From assembly GCA_946056345.1 (NCBI GenBank), contig CAMGJH010000003.1, positions 1-11,423 on the forward strand: a stretch of 11,423 bases of DNA. The letters run 5' to 3'. This document shows positions 7,701-11,423 of the stretch, piece after piece (the first letter of the stretch is position 1; every line of letters begins with the position of its first letter). The stretch comes from an uncultured Lentisphaeraceae bacterium (lineage in GTDB: Bacteria; Verrucomicrobiota; Kiritimatiellia; RFP12; DVOR01). The notes below the pieces were generated by a model, which made no database searches, was not told the origin of the DNA, and saw only the letters and a list, made by a program, of their open reading frames with translations. The position numbers and the translations under genes are program-made.

Positions 7701-8443
7701 AGGAGGACCTTCTTCTGCAGGTCGCGGTAGGTATCGTAGAGGGCCTGAGCATCGCTTTCCTTGGCCTCCAGCCGCTGCTGGAGCGCGTCGATGCCCGCGG
7801 CAATCTCGGCGGCATTCGGGTAGGCCTCGGGATACTTTTCGGCATAGGCCTTGAGCGCATCGCGCAGGGCATTGACCTTGATTGCGCCCACCAACGCGGC
7901 GATCCGCGCCCGTTCGGCGCGCTCAGCCAGGGTGTCGGCGTGCTGACCGGTGCGCGGGCCCTTGCCGGCTTCGGGGACAAAGTAGTTCGTTCGTTCGGTC
8001 TTCGGCCGCGTCTCTTCCCAGACAATCGTGCGGTTCGCGTCCGAGAGGGTGACGCGCACGCCGTTAAGGCGCTGGGCATACCCGTCGCCGCGGTTCCAGA
8101 CGACGATCTTCTCCACGGGGACGCTTTTGCCCAGGTCGACTTCCCACATCGGGTCGGTCAGGTCTTCAGGCGTGTGGGTGATGGTGTTATCGCCATAACG
8201 ATCGGAGGTGTTGCCGTCGATGGCGCGCTTGGCATCGCCGCCCCAAGCGGTGGCGCACTGCACGGCCGTTCCGCCGAGGGCCACATTCTGCCCATTGGCG
8301 AAGACCTCCACCTCTGCGAGCGAGAGCGTGGCCTTGTCCTTCGGGATATCCACCGTCACATACCGCGCCTCCACCGCCGCATCAAGCTGCCCGGCCCCAA
8401 TTGCCGCCAGCGCTGCTAAGAGTGTATTCCGCATCCAAGTCAT
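4784..8443 (-). CDS. Exported HzsA-like diheme c protein with N-terminal F5/8C and C-terminal FGE-like domain
   Basis: This 1219-residue protein has a signal peptide (hydrophobic 7-19, cleavage near 22-27). Domains in order: an F5/8 type C-like sandwich (about 28-160; AIDGNTSDRYGDN, WEVDLGK, VWNRGD); a charged helical segment (about 168-250); a propeller-like region with PD40-type strands (about 255-660; VELDWDAKRILLSS, YLPDGRIITTA, VYPNGRVVFMRW); heme-c motifs CIGCH (724-728, bases 6260-6274) and CVGCH (774-778, bases 6110-6124) with a WIDLNVPYFGTW segment (864-875); and an FGE-sulfatase/SUMF1-like domain (about 960-1219; RLPTETEWEYACRAG, MHGNVAEW, RGGSW, VGFRVV). The middle resembles HzsA-related proteins of planctomycetes and relatives. 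The FGE-like domain has no cysteine after C1071, so formylglycine-generating activity is unlikely. The start at 8443 follows GGAGG by 9 bases; ATG 8434 is an alternative. It probably acts outside the cytoplasmic membrane, and needs a cytochrome c maturation system. Substrate unknown; hydrazine synthesis is not implied. Confidence 0.85.
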   Translation of the reverse strand: MTWMRNTLLAALAAIGAGQLDAAVEARYVTVDIPKDKATLSLAEVEVFANGQNVALGGTAVQCATAWGGDAKRAIDGNTSDRYGDNTITHTPEDLTDPMWEVDLGKSVPVEKIVVWNRGDGYAQRLNGVRVTLSDANRTIVWEETRPKTERTNYFVPEAGKGPRTGQHADTLAERAERARIAALVGAIKVNALRDALKAYAEKYPEAYPNAAEIAAGIDALQQRLEAKESDAQALYDTYRDLQKKVLLQHPAVDFKEILFVNRPKGSKQGLFQNYQGNTGWNGDNNATLRGYRNTLLRGPLCQEDAPNGQPTTLKSSSAYLGDVELDWDAKRILLSSGDEKEGPWGIYEMNVDGSDWHKAYEDANPDVDYYDACYLPDGRIITTATVGFQGVPCVAGGDYVANLLLLSADRKSSRRLTFDQDINWNPEVYPNGRVVFMRWEYTDSAHYFSRVLMTMNPDGTDQQEFYGSNSYWPNAVFYHQNIPGSSTKFVGIVTGHHGVARKGELVMFDVSKGRIETQGAIHKFPFRGRPIENITLDRLVDNIKPYFLHPRPLNDELVLAAMQDDNASPWRLVLVDIYDNVLTLWESPDANYYEPIPLKARPKPPVRPDRVNLESKTCNVYMANVYRGQKTLEGVPHGKVKKLRVFNYEYAPRHAGGHYAIGMEGPWDVRILHGTVDVEEDGSCMFEFPANTPLTVQPLDENGQALQMMRSWLVGMPGETISCIGCHESQNMAPPTIAPIASRKKPQQIKPWYGPARGWSFDREVQPVLDRKCVGCHNGQTKATNAIGQKIPDFTYRPNVWNGFSGSYIALHPYVRRNGPEGDYHVLTPLEFHASTSELYQHLKKGHKGVQLTAEEWDRLVTWIDLNVPYFGTWTERGGRQNVIEQRRSYEKKTTNLDFNPERVINPYKPGAVTFEPPTGPRVTKAEIDLDGWPFDGQAKQGPRQELKLDLGGGQVITAVRIPAGSFVMGSNTESNAEAPAHIATVSKPFYMATTETTMAMMQQFDATFENGVYDMHYKDQVRRGYFVNGPDFPAIRVSYDKAQAFCAWLSAKTGRTVRLPTETEWEYACRAGTDTPMNYGELNDDFSKHANLADVTIKKLAVSGVDPQPIRNPNQFMDYEKKDPRFNDGVLHLAKVGSYQPNAFGLHDMHGNVAEWTSSPFTAYVGGTGFEAENPDLRVIRGGSWYQRQIRATSATRWGYPSWQRPYNVGFRVVVEE

Positions 8444-8472
8444 ATCATGTATCCTCCAAGTTGAGTAACCAT

Positions 8473-8502
8473 AGAATACCCGAAAGCCCGCCTCCTTGGC
8501 AA
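8473..8502 (-). promoter_or_regulatory. Promoter of the diheme/FGE-like gene
   Basis: On the minus strand TTGCCA (8497-8502) and TATTCT (8473-8478) are 18 bases apart, giving a start near 8466 and a short leader containing GGAGG. It lies between the CACAAAGG inverted repeat and the gene, so the gene can be transcribed independently of the permease operon. Confidence 0.6.
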
Positions 8503-8529
8503 GCCTTTTCGCCGATTCACGCAGGATTG

Positions 8530-8613
8530 GCAACCACAAAGGGCACAAAGGACACAAAGGGCACAAGGTCAAGCAACGCGAGAGGCTATGCCCTTTGTGT
8601 CCTTTGTGGTTGC
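8530..8613. repeat. Inverted repeat built of 9-bp CACAAAGG-type units
   Basis: The left arm (8530-8562, 33 bp) starts GCAACCACAAAGG and continues with further GCACAAAGG/ACACAAAGG units. The right arm (8590-8613, 24 bp) is its exact reverse complement except that it lacks one 9-bp unit. The loop is 27 bases. It begins 12 bases after the stop codon of the OppC-like gene, so its RNA hairpin would cap that operon's transcript. No T-run follows, so it is not a standard terminator. Similar CACAAAGG-rich elements are, from memory, scattered through many environmental bacterial genomes, where they give spurious NHKGHKGH-like peptides. Confidence 0.8.
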
Positions 8614-8625
8614 TAAAACGCACGC

Positions 8626-9612
8626 TTAGCGGTTGCGCAGGGCGGGGTCGAAGAGATCGCGCAGGTCGTCGGCGAGGCGATTGAAGATGAAGACGAGCAG
8701 GAAGATAGCGAGCGAGACGAAGGTGAGCTCCCACCAAATCCCTTGCCACAGGCGAACGCGGGCGTTGTTAATCATAATCCCCCACGAGGGCTCGCCCTGC
8801 ACGCCAATGCCGAGGAAGGAGATGAAGACCTCCGTGGCCACGCTCGCCGGGAAGCGGATGGAGAAGGAGATCAGCACAATATGCATCACGTTGGGGAGGA
8901 TGTGGCGGAAGAGGATGCGCGCGTGCGAGTAGCCCAAGACGCGCGCGGCTTGGACGTAGGCGCGCGAGCGGTGTTTAAGCACCTCCGCGCGCAGGTTGCG
9001 GCAGACGCTTACCCAGGTGGTCAGGCCAATGCCTAGGTAGATGCCAAAGAGCCCCTTGCCGGCGATGAGGGCGATGGCCAGGATAAAGAGCAGTCCGGGC
9101 ATGGCCGAGACCGTGGCGCAGAGCCAAACCACGGCGCTGTCGATTTTCCCGCCAAAGTAGCCGCCGAGGCAGCCCAAGAGCACGCCCAGGGGGATGGCGA
9201 TGAGCGAGGTCATAATGCCCACGTGGAAGGCAATGCGCGCACCTTGGATGAGGCGTTGGAGCACGTCGCGCCCGAGGTTATCCGAGCCCAACCAGTAGCG
9301 ATGCGTGCGCGGCGGCAGGCGCGTGCCATCGGGGAGCGTACTCTCGGGCCAGGTGACGCGGGTGAGCGGCGGCACATAGCGGCTTTCCATATGCAACTCG
9401 TTGTAGGGCGCCTGCCGCTCGGGGGCCCAGGTAAGGGCCGGGCAGCCGGGCAGGAGCGTGCCGCGGTAGTAGCGGTAGACCCCCTCGCCCCAGAGCGCGG
9501 CCAGGGTGTAGAGGAGGATGGCCAGCAGGCAGAGGCGCGAGACGGCGTTGCTCCACAGGCGCTGCCAGGGGCTTGGGGCGCGGAGGGCGACACTTTCGGC
9601 GGCGGGTTTCAT
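8626..9612 (-). CDS. ABC transporter permease, OppC/DppC family
   Basis: A 328-residue inner-membrane permease of the oligopeptide/dipeptide importer family. Evidence: one N-terminal membrane segment (about 25-41), the signature HRYWLGSDNLGRDVLQRLIQ (104-123) before the five-helix core, the cytoplasmic EAA loop AARVLGYSHARILFRHILPN (222-241) that docks the ATPase, and FISFLGIGVQGEPSWGIMI (263-281). The stretch between the first helix and the LGSDNLGRD motif (about 42-107) is long and Pro/Arg/Tyr-rich, an enlarged external loop. The start at 9612 overlaps the stop of the OppB-like gene as ATGA, and no separate Shine-Dalgarno is seen, so translation is probably coupled. Peptides are the family's usual cargo, but nickel and other solutes are also carried, so the substrate is unknown. 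Confidence 0.93.
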   Translation of the reverse strand: MKPAAESVALRAPSPWQRLWSNAVSRLCLLAILLYTLAALWGEGVYRYYRGTLLPGCPALTWAPERQAPYNELHMESRYVPPLTRVTWPESTLPDGTRLPPRTHRYWLGSDNLGRDVLQRLIQGARIAFHVGIMTSLIAIPLGVLLGCLGGYFGGKIDSAVVWLCATVSAMPGLLFILAIALIAGKGLFGIYLGIGLTTWVSVCRNLRAEVLKHRSRAYVQAARVLGYSHARILFRHILPNVMHIVLISFSIRFPASVATEVFISFLGIGVQGEPSWGIMINNARVRLWQGIWWELTFVSLAIFLLVFIFNRLADDLRDLFDPALRNR

Positions 9613-10778
9613 ACGGCGAGGCGGACGCGCGGATCGAGCCAGCCGTAGGCCAGGTCGGTCAGCAGGTTGACGAGTTGGTAGATGAGCGCGCCGAAGATGA
9701 CCACCGCGCGGACCACGGAGAGGTCGGCGGAGTTGATGGCGTTGATCGAGACGCTCCCCAGGCCCGGGATGCCGAAGAAGCTCTCGAGCAGCAGCGAGCC
9801 GGTGAAGAGGTAGGGGATGGAGAGGGAGATGTAGGTGACCACGGGGATGAGCGAATTGCGAAGCACGTGGCCAAAGAGGATGCGCCGGCGGCTGATGCCC
9901 TTGGCCAGGGCCGTGCGCACATAGGGCTTGTAGATTTCATCGAGCATCACCGCGCGGTAGAAGCGCACGTCCGATCCCAGGGAACTGACCACACCGATAA
10001 TCACCGGCAGCACCAGGTAGTAGGCGCTCTCGTAGCCCCACAGCGGAAAGAGCGGCCAGCGGAAGCCCAGCAAGAACTGCCCCAGCAAAATCCAAACCAC
10101 GTAGTTGATGCTCATCAGGAGCGTTGAGAAGCCGAGCACCCCGCGGTCCCACACGCCCCCCTGCTTGGCCGCGCACAGCAGCCCCAGCAGCACTCCGCTC
10201 GCCGCCCCAAAGAGCAAAATCGGCACCGAGAGCGACAAGGTCGGCAGCAGCCCCTGCGCCAACACGTGCGCCACCGGCTGCTTCGTCTCAATCGACATCC
10301 CCAGGTCCAGCCGCGCCAACGAGCGCAGATAAAGCACGAACTGCGACTCGAAGGGATGGCGCAGCTTCCGCCGCACTGCCTCCACCCCCTTTGCCGAGAC
10401 TGCCTGCCACCCCTCGGGCACCTCCACCTCCTGCTGCCCCGTCACGCGCCGCAGCGTCGAACCCTCCACCTGCCGCAACTCTACCACCGCCGCCCCCGGC
10501 AACGCATAGGTCCCCGCGTGCAACGCAAAGGCCAAATCCGTGCCCCCATCGCTCGCGCGCTGCACGCCATCAACCTTCGCCCAACGCCCGAAAAAGAGCG
10601 GCAAGTCGTAGCCATTGGCCTCGTCGAAGGCCGCGATTGCCTGCTGCGTGGCGTGCTGCCCCAACATCGTCTGCGCCGGCGATCCGCCCACCACGTAGAA
10701 GAGAATAAAGGAGAGCACCAACACCCCGAAGGTCGTCGGCAACATCTCTAGCAATCGGCGGAGGATATAGCGGGTCAT
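9609..10778 (-). CDS. ABC transporter permease, OppB/DppB family, with an external insertion
   Basis: The 389-residue partner of the OppC-like permease. It starts with MTRYILRRLLEMLPTTFGVL and helix 1 (about 10-30), has the family loop NGYDLPLFF (55-63), PFESQFVLYLRSLARLDLGM (142-161), an EAA loop YVRTALAKGISRRRILFGHV (286-305) and ESFFGIPGLG (332-341). Ordinary members have about 305-340 residues. The extra length is an insertion at about 64-141, between the DLPL and QFVLYLRSL segments, which should face the periplasm. The start at 10778 gives the standard N-terminus, but no Shine-Dalgarno or clear promoter precedes it. Only the two permeases are here: no ATPase and no solute-binding protein gene within the window, so the partners must be encoded elsewhere. 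Confidence 0.93.
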   Translation of the reverse strand: MTRYILRRLLEMLPTTFGVLVLSFILFYVVGGSPAQTMLGQHATQQAIAAFDEANGYDLPLFFGRWAKVDGVQRASDGGTDLAFALHAGTYALPGAAVVELRQVEGSTLRRVTGQQEVEVPEGWQAVSAKGVEAVRRKLRHPFESQFVLYLRSLARLDLGMSIETKQPVAHVLAQGLLPTLSLSVPILLFGAASGVLLGLLCAAKQGGVWDRGVLGFSTLLMSINYVVWILLGQFLLGFRWPLFPLWGYESAYYLVLPVIIGVVSSLGSDVRFYRAVMLDEIYKPYVRTALAKGISRRRILFGHVLRNSLIPVVTYISLSIPYLFTGSLLLESFFGIPGLGSVSINAINSADLSVVRAVVIFGALIYQLVNLLTDLAYGWLDPRVRLAV

Positions 10779-10832
10779 AGTGTGCTCGCTGCGCTTGCGG
10801 GAGAACGCAACTTCGCCCGTCGCGTCAGCGCC

Positions 10833-10867
10833 CTGTCGACTGATGACTGTTCACTGTCGACTGTCTC
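10833..10867. repeat. Five-unit tandem repeat with a 7-bp period
   Basis: The sequence reads CTGTCGA, CTGATGA, CTGTTCA, CTGTCGA, CTGTCTC, a CTGNNNA-type 7-bp tandem repeat of 35 bp. It sits in the gap between the rpsT terminator and the OppB-like gene, where the promoter for the permease genes would be expected. From memory, similar CACTGTC/GACTGTC low-complexity elements recur between genes in environmental bacterial genomes. Confidence 0.7.
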
Positions 10868-10870
10868 TCC

Positions 10871-10922
10871 AAAAGCAAAGAACGAAACCCGGCGTAGCGC
10901 GTACGCACAGCGTTTCGTTCTT
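10871..10922 (-). terminator. Hairpin terminator after rpsT
   Basis: On the minus strand AAGAACGAAAC (10912-10922) pairs perfectly with GTTTCGTTCTT (10878-10888), with an inner GCGTA/TACGC stem in the loop, followed by TGCTTTTGG. The U-tract is short, so the terminator may be moderate in strength. It starts 28 bases after the rpsT stop codon. Confidence 0.7.
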
Positions 10923-10950
10923 CGGCAGGCCAACGCGCGCGGATGCGCGG

Positions 10951-11214
10951 TTAGGCGAGCTTCGCAACGGCGAGCGTGGAACGGGACTTCTTGCGGTCGG
11001 CCGTGTTGTGCTTGATAACGCCCTTCTTCACGGCCTTATCCAGCTTCGAAGCGTACACAGAGGCGAGCGCGGTCGCGGCAGCCTTGTCGCCAGAGGCAAT
11101 GGCCTCTTCCACCTTGCGGCGATAGGTCAGCAATTCGCTGCGCACGGAACGGTTGCGCAGGTTAGCCTTGGCTGCGGTCTTCACGCGCTTAGCGGCACTC
11201 TTGATGTTCGGCAT
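10951..11214 (-). CDS. rpsT: Small ribosomal subunit protein S20 (bS20)
   Basis: This 87-residue Lys/Arg/Ala-rich helical protein begins MPNIKSAAKRVKTAAKANLR and contains the family segment KLDKAVKKGVIKHNTADRKK (57-76). S20 binds 16S rRNA early in 30S assembly. The length is typical. The start at 11214 is preceded by AAGGA at 8-9 bases and gives the standard MPNIKSA N-terminus; the upstream in-frame codons cross the promoter and are not coding. It is a single-gene unit with its own promoter and terminator, the usual arrangement for rpsT. Confidence 0.97.
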   Translation of the reverse strand: MPNIKSAAKRVKTAAKANLRNRSVRSELLTYRRKVEEAIASGDKAAATALASVYASKLDKAVKKGVIKHNTADRKKSRSTLAVAKLA

Positions 11215-11285
11215 GGTCAATATCCTTCGCGTTTGTCTGACAAAATGGAGGGGAAACTCGTCTGCTTTCCCTTCGGTGAGCGCAC

Positions 11286-11315
11286 ACAATAGCACACTAC
11301 GCCCCCAAAAAGCAA
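11286..11315 (-). promoter_or_regulatory. Promoter of rpsT
   Basis: Minus-strand TTGCTT (11310-11315), an 18-base spacer ending in TGTGC, and TATTGT (11286-11291) form an extended -10 sigma70-type promoter. Transcription would start near 11279, giving a leader of about 65 bases. Confidence 0.7.
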
Positions 11316-11344
11316 GCACTTTTTACGCGACCCCGGGTTTACGC

Positions 11345-11372
11345 AAATAAAAAGCCCGCCAATCGGCGGGCT
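11345..11372 (-). terminator. Intrinsic terminator after tRNA-Asn
   Basis: The minus strand reads AGCCCGCC, loop GATT, GGCGGGCT, then TTTTATTT. This perfect 8-bp stem with a U-tract starts 4 bases after the encoded CCA end of the tRNA. Confidence 0.92.
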
Positions 11373-11376
11373 AAAT

Positions 11377-11423
11377 TGGCTCCGAAGGCAGGATTCGAAC
11401 CTGCGACCAAGTGATTAACAGTC
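11377..11423 (-). tRNA. tRNA-Asn (anticodon GTT), 5' part beyond the window
   Basis: The visible 47 bases run from the anticodon stem to the 3' end. The anticodon loop CTGTTAA contains GTT, read as Asn, with a TCACT 3' stem strand. A five-base variable region (TGGTC) follows, then the T-arm GCAGG-TTCGAAT-CCTGC, the acceptor strand CTTCGGA, discriminator G and an encoded CCA. The 5' acceptor, D-arm and 5' anticodon strand lie outside the window. Confidence 0.93.

Noticed and set aside
7181..8419. Plus-strand open frame of 412 codons
   Set aside because: Also antisense to the diheme protein gene, with no recognisable domain.
4784..8443. True hydrazine synthase alpha subunit
   Set aside because: No HzsB or HzsC genes are adjacent, and the added F5/8C and FGE-like domains are not part of HzsA. 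Only distant family likeness is claimed.
8444..8749. Extension of the diheme protein upstream to an ATG at 8749
   Set aside because: It would overlap the OppC-like gene and translate the CACAAAGG repeat into NHKGHKGH-type peptide. The signal peptide and Shine-Dalgarno support the start at 8443.
10780..11292. Plus-strand open frame of 170 codons
   Set aside because: It is antisense to rpsT and runs through the terminator and the 7-bp repeat.

Overview
The window looks like part of a GC-rich chromosome from the PVC group, most likely Verrucomicrobiota or a near relative. The best marker is the 51-residue protein at 4207-4362. It matches the 'Chlamydiae/Verrucomicrobia small basic protein' family, known mainly from that superphylum. 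The large HzsA-like cytochrome/FGE-like fusion and the bacterial copy of a eukaryotic-type hexokinase fit the same group. This placement rests on recalled families; no search was run. Every gene I can support lies on the minus strand, so transcription runs from right to left. The long plus-strand open frames are antisense shadows caused by high GC.

From right to left: the window opens inside a tRNA-Asn gene (11377 to beyond 11423) followed by a clean intrinsic terminator. Next is rpsT (ribosomal protein S20), with its own sigma70-type promoter and a hairpin terminator. A 7-bp tandem repeat lies between rpsT and a pair of OppB/OppC-type ABC permease genes that overlap by ATGA. No ATPase or binding-protein gene accompanies them here. 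A large inverted repeat built of 9-bp CACAAAGG-type units separates the permeases from a 1219-residue exported protein. That protein carries an F5/8-type C domain, a helical segment, an HzsA-like propeller region, two CXXCH heme-c motifs and a C-terminal FGE-sulfatase-like domain without the catalytic cysteines. A strong terminator ends it.

A gene-free stretch of about 330 bp follows and holds a phased 22-bp tandem array. The array sits just upstream of a textbook promoter for a two-gene ribosomal operon: the small basic protein gene, then rpsU (S21), then a terminator. After that comes a gene for a fused shikimate kinase/3-dehydroquinate synthase. It overlaps a hexokinase gene by 29 bp. At the left edge is a nearly complete two-domain siroheme decarboxylase (AhbA/AhbB or NirDL type), whose 3' end runs off the window. 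Its frame has no stop inside the window and is easy to miss.

Functionally the window mixes housekeeping (translation, aromatic amino-acid precursors, sugar phosphorylation) with heme biology. The siroheme decarboxylase suggests heme or heme d1 made through siroheme, a route typical of anaerobes, and the exported diheme protein would consume heme. That link is an inference; the two genes are not in one operon. The accessory interest lies in the diheme fusion and in three unrelated short-period repeat arrays (22, 9 and 7 bp), each in a separate intergenic gap.
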